64,000 bases of DNA from Argyresthia goedartella. Taxonomy: Eukaryota; Arthropoda; Insecta; Lepidoptera; Argyresthiidae. Location of the stretch: NCBI GenBank assembly GCA_949825045.1, contig OX463827.1, positions 3,928,501 through 3,992,500 on the forward strand, in the 5' to 3' direction. Shown piece after piece: positions 11,180 through 22,649 of this stretch. The notes beneath the pieces were generated by a model that saw only the letters and a program-made list of their open reading frames with translations, ran no database searches and was not told where the DNA came from. Both the position numbers and the translations under genes were made by a program. How positions within the stretch are numbered: the first letter of the stretch is position 1; each line of letters opens with the position of its first letter.

Positions 11180-11280
11180 GCGCGAAGTTTCTTTGGCTGT
11201 TAGCGAGTGTGGCCTCTCTTTCGCTCAGGGTAAGAGAAAGAGAGAAGACAGCTCGCTTAGTGCCAAAGTATCTAGGCGCG
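11180..11280. repeat. short fold-back (imperfect hairpin)
   Basis: Left arm CTTTGGC, TAGCGAG, CTCTCTTTC (11191-11222) pairs with right arm GAAAGAGAG, CTCGCTTA, GCCAAAG (11234-11267) around a short CAGGGTA-containing loop. CGCGCGAA and GGCGCG outside the arms extend the symmetry. More likely a small palindromic repeat than a miRNA, as the arms have several bulges. Confidence 0.6.
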
Positions 11281-11478
11281 AACTTTACTGCGCGTAGTAG
11301 TAAATGTGAAATTTGATTCCAGCGATATATAAAAAAAAACCGGTCGTGTGCGAGATGATATCTTGCACCGGTGGTTCCAAACTAAATTATTTTTATTTTT
11401 ATTTATTACAAAACTTTACTTATTGTGCTGTATGACATTACTTGGAGAAGAAAAAAAACATAGGTCTTGAATGTTTAT

Positions 11479-11720
11479 ATGGCCGAGTCGGCAGTGACGT
11501 TGCCTACGAAACCAAGGGTCCCGGGTTCGAGTTCCGGTGGGGGCAAATATTTGTTTGATGAGCACGGATGTTTGTACCCTAGTCATGGTTGTTTATCTAT
11601 CTAAGTATTAATATTTATCTATATAAGTATGTGTATCGTTGTCTAGTACCCAAGATACAGGGAATCCTAGTTTGGGGCTAGATTAATGTGTGTAAATGGT
11701 GTCCAAGATATTATTATTAT
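11479..11720 (+). repeat. SINE-B copy 2
   Basis: Head GGCCGAGTCGGCAGTGACG with B box GGTTCGAGTTCC, then the same body and (TTA)n tail as 7737-7998. The B box has one change from the consensus. Confidence 0.85.
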
Positions 11721-11800
11721 ATGTATGTGACGTCGCTGTTTCTGGTTCCCACGACACAGGGTATGGTAGTGTGGGGCCAGTTTATATTTGTGTTTAGGTA
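11721..11800 (+). repeat. SINE-A body fragment joined to the SINE-B tail
   Basis: Directly after the SINE-B (TTA)n tail comes GTGACGTCGCTGTTTCTGG, CCCACGACACAGGGTATGG and AGTGTGGGGCCAG, the 3' body of SINE-A without its tRNA head. Confidence 0.75.
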
Positions 11801-11906
11801 ATTCTTGCCAATTTTCATGATTCTAGTGCGGTAAGTACCTGGTGAGTTTTAAAGCCCTTGCAATTGTCCTCGGCAGACGGACAGACGGACAACCAAATTC
11901 TGACGA

Positions 11907-12109
11907 ACTCTGTGGCGCAGCGGTTGTGGCTCTGCCTACCATGCGAGTGGTCCCGGGTTCGACCCCGGCTGGGAGTGAAAAAAAACCAGGTCTTGGTTAT
12001 TGATATGTGTGTGTCGTCGCTGTTTATGGTTCCCACCACACAGGGTATCCTAGTGTGGGGCCAGAAGCAATGTATGTGCCTGTTCGTAAATGTTTATGTT
12101 AAAAAAAAA
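11907..12109 (+). repeat. SINE-A, full copy
   Basis: A box TGGCGCAGCGG and B box GGTTCGACCCC with the usual spacing, then the SINE-A body and a short poly(A)-like end (AAAAAAAAA at 12101-12109). Just before it lies GGCAGACGGACAGACGGAC, a scrap of the GGTTCC family. The frame of 114 codons across it is not a gene. Confidence 0.85.
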
Positions 12110-12709
12110 CTGAGGGTTCCATTTTTTCCTGTTGAGATACGGATCCCTAAAAACGGTTCAAAGTATGGAGTCAAATTTTATGTGCTGCTGACCACGCTTT
12201 AATCAGCAGATAAAATTGCTACGTAGCAATAAAAAAGTGAGTCATACTCAGTAGTGGCTGGTCGTAATAGTAGGTAAATTGAAGTAGGCCTGATATGCTG
12301 AATAATTAACGATAGGGTTTGCCTAGATTCTAGATTAATCATCAGGTAGTTGTGAGAGGGTTATCTTAGTCAGAATACCGAATCTCAGGATATCTTGAAT
12401 TCGTATTTGTCTTTGCCTTATTTTAGAATTATTCGAAAGTGTGGTTTTCATCATAATTGCTTATCGTCGAAATTTTATCATCATGTTTTTATTTTATTTA
12501 AAATTATAAGTTTCTGTGTACAATTATTAAATGAACTATCTATATTTGCCTAATTGGTGTTTTCGTCGCTCTTGCAAGTGCTTAAGAGATTACACCCAAA
12601 TATGAATGTAATATATCATCAAAATCAACTATTTAATACTAATAGTCAATAACTTGGCGAAGAAAAGGAAGGAATATGGAAAGACGAGAAGATTGTAAAT
12701 AAAAAATAA
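12110..12709. other. noncoding, no gene recognised
   Basis: Begins with a GGTTCC-like scrap (GAGGGTTCCATTTTTTCCTG). The remainder is AT-rich with no recognised repeat. Confidence 0.45.
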
Positions 12710-12815
12710 TGTATCCATTAGTGTCTCTACCGAGGGGCATAGGCCTTTATCCGGATACGAGTAAGACTGAGTCATATTCCACCGCGCTGGCTCAGTGCGG
12801 GTTATTAAAAGTAAT
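12710..12815 (-). repeat. LINE 3'-end-like repeat fragment
   Basis: Reverse complement reads GCGCGGTGGAATATGACTC, TTACTCGTATCCGGATAAAG, GGCCTATGCCCCTCGG, matching the order of phrases at 30640-30760 and 46880-46960 (GTGGTGG..., CTTACTCGTATCCAGGTAAA, GGC.TG.GCACCTCGG). Probably 3' sequence of an RTE-like element. Confidence 0.45.
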
Positions 12816-12926
12816 CTGTTTTATAAGTGGTCTAACCCTTACTCTGAATACTAGTGGCGACATCTGGTGTTGGGTCAACCGCAACTTCATGCGGATTCAA
12901 CAAGTTAAGTGAATTGTGTTATAGTT

Positions 12927-13507
12927 TCTTAGGGTTCCTTTTCCGAAGGGTGCCAAACGGGACCCTATTACTAAGCATCCTATGTCCGTCTGTCCGTCAG
13001 GGGGCTATCTCTGAAACCGTAATAGGTAGAGGGTTGAAATATTAACAAAATGTGTATTTCTATTGTCGGTACAGCCCAGAATCAACGATAATAAAAAAAC
13101 GGTCAAATGCGTGTCTAACTCGCGCACGAAGGGTTCCGTATCACCGTACAATGGCAGGGATGGTATGGAGTCAATAGTTTGGATTTTACATAGCAAAATG
13201 TTGTTTACAAAGTTATCGGTGCGGCTACTTTCACACTCCATGTACGTAACTAGGTGCATTCATAAGTTTGTATATGGTATTGAAAGAATTATTGTGTGGG
13301 GGAGCCCCCTTAAATATTTATTTTATTCTGTTTTTAGTAAGAATTTTTTGTTAAAACGGCAACAGAAATACATCATCTGTTAAAATTTTAACTGTCTAAC
13401 TATCACGGTTCATCAGATACAGCCTGGTGACAGACGGACAGACAGACGGCCATGGAGTCTTAGTAATAGGGTCCCGTTTTTACCCTTTGGGTACGGAACC
13501 CTAAAAG
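12927..13507. mobile_element. GGTTCC-family elements, two nested or adjacent copies
   Basis: Left end TTAGGGTTCCTTTTCCGAAG and AACGGGACCCTATTACTAAG; right end CTTAGTAATAGGGTCCCGTT then GGGTACGGAACCCTAAAA, i.e. inverted terminal sequence. A second left end (CGCACGAAGGGTTCCGTATC) starts at about 13123, and from there on the sequence matches 49430-49818 closely. GACAGACGGACAGACAGACG lies just inside the right end. No transposase. Open frames here are shadows. Confidence 0.75.
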
Positions 13508-14889
13508 GGGTCCTTATACAAGATACGTGCTATTTTTTTGCGTTTTTTTTCTTGTAAAATGGTTCGAAACTACATGAATGATCTACATGTATTGTAGAAA
13601 ACCTTGTATACCTAACATACGGAGCTTTAAAGTTAAAGGGTTATTAATAGTCATAAGTTAATCAAAATATAACAACTTATATTTATAAAATATTTAAAAA
13701 TATTTCAAAGATTTAATAATGAATATCTAAGTTAAAAATTGTAAATGCATGTGATATAAATCAAACTAAAAATAAAAGACCATTTAAATAGATTAGTGGT
13801 ACCTAATTAAGAATTGATTTTAATTTATGAAATATTATAGCAAACGAAAAGTTAATGAACGTTCAATTTAAGTGTTTTAACAGACATAAACTCACAAAAC
13901 ATGGAATCACAAACAGAAATGCTTAAAACTCACATAACACCCATAAAGCTTCGTCCCTAATTTAAAAACCATAAATAATAATACAACCTACTCATACAAT
14001 CATCGAAAGCTATCTATACTAAACAGCAGAGTGTACATCAGAATGTATTCTAAAGCAGAAACCTTCAGAGGCTTCGGGAATCGTAAGCCCTACTCGTAAT
14101 TACAGCAAATTATGCCCGGAATTAGCGATGTAAATATTCAAAACCGGGACCAAGTTTCTTTGCCAGAGGATGAGAGACTTCGGCTCGAAACCGCTTACCA
14201 GATGGTGTGTGGTTAGCGAGCGCTCTCCCCGCATCCTTAAGCCATGGAATACTATAGAGGCCCTTTAATATTTATTACCTGCCTGTTGCGAATGAGCAGA
14301 TTCTGTCAGGTGGTTTCGCATTTGTAACGCAAATAATTCAAACCAAGAACGCCGTCTTACTTAAAGGAAGATACCAGGATTAAACTGGTCGGGGAATTTC
14401 GGAAATTGATTTCGAGAAAGCCGAAGCAAACTATGCTCACCCAGCTACTTGGATGATGTAGTGATGTTTACTTTGGATGTTTTGATACGGCTGAATCATT
14501 TGGGGTAAGGACATGGCTGTAAATAATGGCAAATGTAGATTGAATGCAATGTTGGTTTTGGAATTGATGTTATGGGTTGCTCAGACTTACACGTTAAATG
14601 GAAACCTAGGTACCTATACAAATTTTAGTTTTACAAATTGTGCAAATAATGTGGGACTTTTGACGGAGGTTTATAATTAAATCACGTCAACTGGACGTAC
14701 TATATCAGCATCAGCATATGAATAAACATAGGCATTGACAAAAGTGAATTATGCATTAGGGCGGCTGCGTACCTATTACAAAATGATAATTACCAAGAGA
14801 GATGAGTGAGGTGATACCAACAACATTATTGTAACTCGAGTGTTTAGTTTCATGAAAATTAGCATTTGAAACGGCCACTGCTTGTGGGT
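13508..14889. other. upstream flank of the host gene, no repeat recognised
   Basis: AT-rich (13.5-14.1 kb), then mixed composition. No TE landmark used elsewhere in the window appears here, so this is the likely proximal upstream region of the gene starting at 15.15 kb. Confidence 0.45.
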
Positions 14890-15118
14890 TACGGTTAGGC
14901 GGCCACGGCTGCCGGTGAGTTCGAATGTTACGAGTCGGCTCGGTCATTAGACGGGTGACCGGTTCAACCGGTCCCGTGAGCTATGGAGAGCGGACACGAA
15001 GTACGGAGGCAGTAGAAACGTGCGCTCTCGGGGAAGGTCTCGGTGCGAGTGAGGGGCCGGCGGGGGGGGCGGCGGGGCGCACGCGCGCGGGGAGGGTACG
15101 AACAGCTGAGCGCGCGGG

Positions 15119-15184
15119 TATATTGACAGCGAGGTGCACGTTGCCGCGAGTCAGTCGGTTCGCCACCGCCGCGGAGTTCGCACG
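15119..15184 (+). promoter_or_regulatory. core promoter: TATA-like box, TCAGT initiator, DPE-like match
   Basis: TATATT at 15119-15124 starts 34 bases before the A of TCAGT (15151-15155), the arthropod initiator consensus. Taking that A (15153) as +1, positions +28 to +32 (15180-15184) read GCACG, four of five matches to the DPE consensus RGWYV. The arrangement gives a leader of 422 bases before the first in-frame ATG if there is no intron. Not experimentally supported. Confidence 0.45.
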
Positions 15185-15244
15185 TAGCCGCCATACAAGT
15201 TTACCGCTCCCCGATCTTCGCTTCCGGCGTGGGGTCGATTGATT

Positions 15245-15283
15245 ATGCTACGCTCGGTGCCCCGCAGCGCTCGTAAGGACTGA
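15245..15283 (+). other. upstream ORF 1 (12 codons)
   Basis: ATG CTA ... GAC TGA in the predicted leader, wholly upstream of the main start. A small uORF of this kind usually lowers translation of the main frame. It depends on the predicted start site being right. Confidence 0.35.
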
Positions 15284-15306
15284 GCTGCGGTTGAGCCACT
15301 AAAATT

Positions 15307-15477
15307 ATGACTTTTGGACTTATCGTCAGCGAAGAAGAAAGCGGCAGATATCACGTTCTAGAAGAGAAAGCTTCGAGGATAGTGTCCCGGTATTGGGAAG
15401 TCTCCGGTGCTGGATCAGCCGAGAGGCAATGCAACAACAAACGTAGGCTGCTAATCGCTCCGTTTGGACTGCTTTAA
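15307..15477 (+). other. upstream ORF 2 (56 codons)
   Basis: Begins AATTATGACT (A at -3, a fair Kozak context), starts MTFGLIVSEEESGRYHVLEE and ends APFGLL before TAA. It finishes 98 bases before the first ATG of the main frame. It has a charged, mixed composition and no recognised domain. If the leader is transcribed unspliced this would be an unusually long uORF; it might instead belong to an alternative transcript. Confidence 0.35.
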
Positions 15478-15581
15478 GCCTTTGGGACTTGAGAAAATAT
15501 TTTCTTTGAACAGTGTTATCTTTTGTGCAATAGGTGAACTGTGTTTTGTGTTTTACTTGGGGAATAAATAGATAGATGAAA

Positions 15582-15701
15582 ATGGTGCCGCAGCAAGTTA
15601 CGGATGTGCGCTCGATGAGCCCGACGTCGAGTGGAGGTCCAGTGTTCGGCTCCCAGCTTGTGGACAAAAACTCCTCGACGCCGTACACGGACGCTACCCA
15701 G
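15582..15701 (+). CDS. first coding exon of an unidentified host gene
   Basis: A TAG at 15573-15575 closes the frame just before an ATG at 15576. The next in-frame ATG at 15582 sits in a strong context (AAAATGG: A at -3, G at +4), so I take it as the start; using 15576 adds only Met-Lys. The exon encodes 40 residues starting MVPQQVTDVRSMSPTSSGGP and ending STPYTDATQ, rich in Ser, Thr and Pro, with no signal peptide or membrane segment. It ends ACCCAG followed by GTGAGC, a good splice donor, leaving phase 0. Reading through hits TAG within five codons. GC content and codon use are clearly unlike the surrounding AT-rich DNA. A short Ser/Pro-rich first exon on a CpG-rich promoter followed by a huge intron is common for insect developmental regulators, but I do not recognise the protein. 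Confidence 0.6.
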
Positions 15702-18700
15702 GTGAGCCGAAACTAGGGACGCCAGGGATAGGGATATAGGGAGTCAAAGTGTTAAACGTGAAAAAATATAAAATTATTACGTAGGATTTTATTTTCTTGA
15801 AAAAAAAATCTTGAAAAACATGAAAGAAAAATATTTTATTTAATAAAAAAACGACATCGGGAACAGAACTAAATTAAATAGCATCATAAGTGAGATTAAA
15901 ATATTGTAAAATGTTATAATAAATGCGGATAAGAATATTCAGTTATAGCGAAAATTTCGAGATCATATATAGAACCTAATAAATAGATACAAAAAATTTA
16001 AGTGTGAATAGTGACAAAATATATATGTTTCCTTATAGGGAGAATTGAATATGATAATATAATGTAAGTTTGAGATAAAAAAGGAAGTCGTTAAATAAAA
16101 CACGTTTAAAAATCTTTAAAAAAATCACTGTTTACCTAATCGCGAAGATTTAGTTTAAAAAAATAAATAAACAAATATTTGAATTATATAATGCGTTTAA
16201 TAAAATAAAAAACCTAAATCTCCGCGATCTAAATCTGAAGCGATATGATGAATTATACGTACCTAGTTAATTCAAATCAATTTTAATGCAACAGAAAAAT
16301 ATTTTCAATTTTAACTTGATTGTATTAATTCTAAAATAATTTTGAAATCCTTACAAAAATATTCGCATCAACATCTCCCGAATCAAAAACCCCAATAAAA
16401 ACGCTACACAGAAATTAAGTAAGTTTGTCAACAGTTTTACCACCACTTTGTATTTGATAGCTGATTTTGAAAATTTGCCAACATGAAATTTTATACACAC
16501 CGAAAAGTTTGCATTACGCGTAAAAGTCAGTTGGTGTTTTGGATCATAAATTATAATCAGACCAAAATATTTTTCTTGTATAACTTGAATGTGAAATAAA
16601 CACCAAGCAATGATTTTTTGATAAAATTATGGGAAGAAAGAATAGCTAAATAGTTTAAGTATTTTTGAAATATTAGCTTATGCTGTCATAAAAAATGTCA
16701 TTAAAGATAAAAGTCAATCATAGTCAAAATGTTTAATGCTACCGAAGAAGGAAACTCACACCTATTAAAATTTATATAAGTAACACTGATGAAATAATAA
16801 CGATAATACCTAATACCTACTAGGTACATCAATCGTGAAATCAAAAGACGCATCTGAGACGATTAATCTAGCTAATTCATAATAATCGCATTCAGACATC
16901 AGAAAAGCTTCTGGCCAACTCTGTTATTAGCAAGATACAGAAATTCAATTCAGCAGCTAAACGATGAGCTAATGGTAACTAATGAAGGCTTAACATGCAA
17001 TACAAGGCAAGGGACTTAGGAGTGTTGCAGTGATGAAATAAAATCCCTTGATGAATTTACATTGTTACATCTAAATCTAAATAAACATATAAAACTTAGT
17101 TGGGTTAGTAACACCACTTCTAACTCAAGAATGGCTGGACTGATTTTAATGATCTCTTATTTTTTGGATTCGTCTCGGGCCCAAATACCAGAATAACTTT
17201 TAAAATATCGGAACAATTCACGCAAAAAATATATACAAAACACGAACATTGAAATAAATTTGGTTTGGGACTACACCATCTCAATTGACATCTCACTCAT
17301 CCACAATTGACAATAAAATACATTCAACGAATGAATGAGCAAGATGCAAACCCTTATCCCTAAATGGTTTTGTAGGGTAAAATCTTCAAAATTTCATAAC
17401 TTCGAACAACTCAGATAGGTATTAAAACTGAAAAAGTGACATGAAGTATTTTTAGTTGAAGGAATATTTGAAAAGACATATGGAATATCTGAGTGATCTA
17501 GAAGAAACAAATCAAAAAGACATCTTTCGCAAGCGTGAATATTATTGCACTCAAATTGCGACTATTGCTATGTTTCAATAAGCCAGTCCGGACTTGTCCA
17601 GCTGCTAGCAGAAAATGACGAATACGATAAAACACGAGGGCAATGACACGAAAAAATACGATTTGCTCGCACCACACTTATCACCTCAAAAAAATTTACG
17701 GCAATAACACGATTATTCTAAATGAAGCGATAGCCGGCAAAACAATCGATAAAATTAAAATAAACTCACCAATGCACTGATTTTATTGCATACCGGAATA
17801 CTATAATATGAAATGCGCCAGCGAACCCAGAGTGCATTAACATTTTCAATGTCAACCCGCTATATTTTTAGTCATCTCCTGTGTGCGTGACCTTTCTCGT
17901 GTAGGTCTTGTAGGTGTATGTCGGCACGTATCTGGTGCTGCGTCTGTGTGCGATTCTTGCTCAGTACTGAGAAATGATAATCTTAGGACATTCGCGTTTA
18001 AGATTTAGCGTTCACCACGACAATTTTCAAGGAAACGCACACTCACCGCGAGTAGTTTACGCATCAACCTAGAAACGCCGAGAAAATTTCAAAACGAGGT
18101 AAACATTTACCATACATGAGATTTCTAATAAGACTGGGCAAATGATGGGAACGGTAATATGAGGAAACGATTACGGATCATTAGATGTAATGGAAACAAT
18201 GGGTTAACAAATCATCACTGGTCGGCATTATACTGAGTCTACAAAAAGAGCCCGTCATTCAATTGCAAATGACTGCTTGATTGAGAAATTCCGATTGAAT
18301 TATATTTTATAATTGACGCATTATGTATGTTATGTATTGCATATTTATTGAGATTATAGAAAACATCTCAATTAGTTGCACTAGGCAAAACCTACTTCTT
18401 AAACCTCAGTAAATCAGGAATGTTTTCAAGTAAAGAACCATGGGTCATTAAAAGTGGAGAGGTTGGTTTATATTATAGTACTCTAAAGTTTCGTTTTTTT
18501 GTCAGCGTTTTTGCGGAGCACGTTAGTTGCCACGGCGTATGGCAACTGTTCTTTCCGTCCAAGGTTGCCGAGCCAGCCCGGTTTTGTGGCTGGAAAATGG
18601 TGACTGCTGGCCTTTCCAAACCGATTGTTAGATAATTCACAATTGGTGTGAAAAAACCCTCGCCTGCTACACTTTTAATTTGTTTCACTTCCTCGAAAGG

Positions 18701-21700
18701 CGATTCTGTTTGTTATAGAAACTCCTGTTTCTGAGCTTATTTGCTTCTGGTATCTTGTATGGCATTAGATCTAATGTGCTCATGTACGTAGCTTGCACGT
18801 TGCATTCATAAATTAACATTTAAGAACACGACTTGCGTTTCAGTTGTATGCTCAACTCTTGTCGTTAGTTTATCGTTTAGTAGGCAAATTTATGTACCCT
18901 AATGCGTTACTTGCAGGCTCGGCACAAATCAACATTTGATTGTAAAATACAGACTCATGTCGGCAAATGCAATTTGCTTTGCAGTTGTGGGTGGCGTTTT
19001 AATGGTACCATTACGGCAAGCGAACGGCGAAGGTTGCTCAAGCAAAATAACTAGCACGTACCAGACAAACACACCATTAGCAATATTTACAACTAAATTA
19101 CTTTATGAAAAATTCATACTTAGAGTAAAGTTCTTAGTTGAGTTACTCATCAGAAATTGTAGGTACTTGAACAGTGAAAGATAGAAGTACTTATTGTAAA
19201 ACCTGGACTAATTTCTGGAGTTTTTTTTTGAAAATGTTGCATGTATTGGGTATGTTAAGAACGCATTAGCAAAGCAGACTGCAAATGCAGCCAAAAGTTA
19301 AAGCGAGCTTATTTGTGTCGGTCTGTCGAACGTTTTTGAAAAACAACCCGCCCCGAGACGAAGTTCGTTGGTCGCTTCACAGTTGTCTTGCGAATCTCAA
19401 GCCTGACATGTGAAAACAGAAAGTCTGCACTGCAAAGAGCAATAAATTTACTGGGTCCACGTTGACGCGACTACGACCACGGAGCAGGCTACTAGGCAAG
19501 CACTGCAACTGTGCTGTAAAACAACAAAAATCCAACAATATGTCTTATGGTTACAATTCTACCTCCGAAATACCGCGAACTTGAGAACTCCAAAGCAGCT
19601 GAATTAATGACGGCCAAACAACGAAAGGAAACTTTTATACAAAAGGCTTAGTGAGCGAAGATAAATATTTCTTAGACATAGATGTGCATGACATTACGCT
19701 TATCTAGGCTAATGATGCTACCAAAAAGTAGAGAAACAAGAAGAATCATTACATTTTATCACGTGTATCATGGTTGAATATCTATGACTAAATATATAAA
19801 AAGTCAACAGCAAACGTTGAACTTTTTGAATGACTGATGCATAACGATACCGTGCAACTTTAAGGAGCACGTCTGCTGTTGTTTACCGATGTACGGAAAC
19901 AACGCCATTTCAGTTCCCAAGACTTTCCCTATTTAACGATTTATGTATGCTGATTGGATTCCCGAAAAGTTCACGTTGATTTATTCCACTGTCTCTTAAA
20001 GGTTCACGCCACGCTGATTAGGTGTTTTTAGCTCGCCCTTAGCAACTTTATTGTACAAGTTTAATTGGAAAATAATGGAATGTTGAGGAAGGGCATTGTG
20101 CTATCGTTGATTTCTTTCCTTTCGAAGGTTCCGGGTTATCGGCTTTAATTTTATGATCTATGTACGCTTTTAGCAGAATATTGCTCAATTTAATATTGAA
20201 CTTCAAGAGGTCTGTTTGCAGAGCGATACTTTCCAAAATTTCACTTTTATTAAAACAAATGACCTTAGCCGGAGTGCTAAGTAATATTCTGCCCCTTATT
20301 TCGTTCGATGGAGAATTTCTTACAAAATTTCGCCGAGGGAAATTCGAGGCGGGTGATTAATTTTGTTGGCATTTAAGGGATTTACAGAGCGTTCTGGGAG
20401 TCACGCGAGTGCTCCAAGTAAATCATCTGAGAGCTGAAACTCGTTGTCAATGTCTCAGCCAGTTCGTGCTACCTCGATTACTTGTATTTTGCTTGGTGAC
20501 ATGCATCTATACTGTTGATACTTTTAAATTACCATTCGGGTCGTTAATAACATGTATGTAGTTGTTTGTTTTGTTTTCCGAATGCTTATGAACCTCACAA
20601 GCTAAGCAACAATATATTTTATGCTAAAATAAACTTAGATATTGAATAACTTAACCTATTTACGAGACGATTTACGTAAGTTTATGGTGCGACTTATATC
20701 TAAAGGAAACTTTTCCAAACAAGAAAAGTTAAAAGGCAAGCGAGTAGGGGCAAGTTATACGAAATCGATACTTGAACGAGACAATACGCTTACAAGCAAA
20801 CTCGGTTAGTACTAGATCCAAATGTGCAGCCAGAAACAGCTTCTTAACGATTTGTTTTTAAAGATTAATTTTATAGTAGAAATGAGATAACAGCTGGTCT
20901 TTAAAGATGCTAATGAGTAAATTAATTAGGTAGCAGAGAACGTTGACGACGTAGCTCTAATTTCGAACATAAAAAAAACGTTATTTACCTGGCGTATATC
21001 CATTCGTTTAACAAATGTGTTCAGGTTGGGCCAAAAAAAAGCCATCGCTTGAGAGTAGCAGCTTTAAAACCGGTTTGTGTTCATAGAGGCGAGCACTCAA
21101 GAGAATCTCCGCAACACACCAACTCGATCCCCTTACTATAGTATTAGTGATGTTATTCAGCCCTTGAAGTAAAATGGTCTAACTAAAGTCTCAATCTAGC
21201 AGGCGAGAAGTGAAAAAAGAAAACTAATCAAAATTAAACTGCGCATTCGAGCAATCTTGTTTTGTTGGGGGCAACTACTCCAGCACAACCTTCCACGTCC
21301 CGACTTAGCGTTTCTGGAAACGAAAGCAATTGTTTCTAATCAGTGTTGTTTGCTGCAAACTTGGCAAGGGGCTGCGAAGGGCATTTCGGAACGACTCCGC
21401 TCTGTAGTACGCTCTCCCGTATTCGATTTATTTTTCTTAGCCCAATTCTTCTTTTAGTTGCGAAACGGAGCTGGTTGCTCCGGCTGCTGTGTTTGCTCAA
21501 ACGCGTCTTCATTGCAGGTAGAGGTTTATTTTTGATGGCCTGTATTTATTTTATTAGGGCTTTGGTTCAATTAGCGCGCTGTTCAATCTTATGAGTATCA
21601 AGTAGTCCATTAATGTACATTTTATACTTTGAAACGTATAAAATTTCTTCGTACACAAATTGAGTTTTGCCGTGTGCAAACATTGCGGTAGGTATACCGT

Positions 21701-22640
21701 TTCCGCATTCAAACTAAATCGTAGATTATCTTTTAGTTCCTCCGTAAAATCAAAATATACGTAAAATGCAACTGGCTATTTCGGACAATATTATCTTAGC
21801 TATCTGTAGTCTGATATAAACAAACGTGAACTGGTTATTTATAATGCGATAAGAAAACAATGAGACAGCTTGTGGGCTGTAGTCTGCTTGGGTTCAGGGC
21901 CAGTTACTCGGCGTTTGCAATCACTATGTTTACTGAACTATAGTTTTAAGCGCTTATACTGTTCCTTATTTATAAAGAGGAAGATAATAATAGGTAAGTA
22001 TATGTAAGTGTTAAATGATAATTGCTACTTATGCTATAAGTTATTGATGTCAAATGTTCTTTTTCGACATATTTTTTGTCACACTGACAAACCAAGAAGA
22101 TGATTTTAGTCAATTTATTAGTGCATGAATGAATCTGCCATCGCCAGTCAATCAAATGGTATTCAAAACAGAACATTCGTGAATAAGTGCACCACGAAAC
22201 CTGCATAGTAACAAACAAAAACAAGCCGTATCAGCCAATTACACGAAGTAAGGAAGTTTAATGCAGAACAAATTGTAAATACGCTTCAAACCTTGACCTT
22301 TGCGTACAAGTCTTTCGCTGCGAGCAAAACCGGACAAGCTAGTGTACCAAGGAACCAGTAACACCTACACCTTTTACTTACACATTATTCCTTATCCCAT
22401 AAGGACTATTATTGGACGGCAATCGTGTAGCTTCCCTAGAACATGATTCTACTTACACGTTACACATCCCTCGGAGATCAAGCAATTTAAAAGCTTATCT
22501 GAAGAGTAGACTAGCAGAGTATTATAAAACTACCTGAAGAGTATGGATTTAAAACGTGTGGCTTGTTTGTTTTCTACTAGAGCCTGTAGATTTTGTTTGA
22601 TACTACATAGGCTTATGGTAAGGTGAATTATAAAGAGAAA
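15702..22640 (+). other. start of a very long intron, few repeats
   Basis: Begins with the GTGAGC donor. About 7 kb without any of the SINE, LINE, MITE or GGTTCC landmarks used elsewhere here. 15.7-17.8 kb is very AT-rich; 17.9-21.6 kb has patches of more balanced composition (18.5, 19.3, 21.3 kb). Frames of 60-83 codons lack domain features. An acceptor-donor juxtaposition lies at 21516-21519 (CATTGCAG then GTAGAG). Confidence 0.45.
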
Positions 22641-22649
22641 CCTATTCTT

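Larger units (their letters stand above)
14890..15470 (+). promoter_or_regulatory. CpG-rich promoter block
   Basis: The most GC- and CpG-rich stretch of the window (for example GGGGCCGGCGGGGGGGGCGG near 15052 and GCGCACGCGCGCGGGGAGGG near 15077) in otherwise AT-rich DNA, lying directly upstream of the only plausible host start codon. Reverse and forward frames of 60-105 codons here follow from high GC and lack family features. Confidence 0.6.

Noticed and set aside
14925..15242. 105-codon forward ORF and overlapping 76- and 61-codon reverse ORFs in the GC-rich block
   Set aside because: High GC depletes stop codons in all frames; composition is Arg/Ala/Gly-rich with no motif, and the region has promoter features.
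15326..15688. 120-codon reverse ORF over the first exon
   Set aside because: It is antisense to the better supported + strand exon with Kozak context and splice donor; no domain seen.
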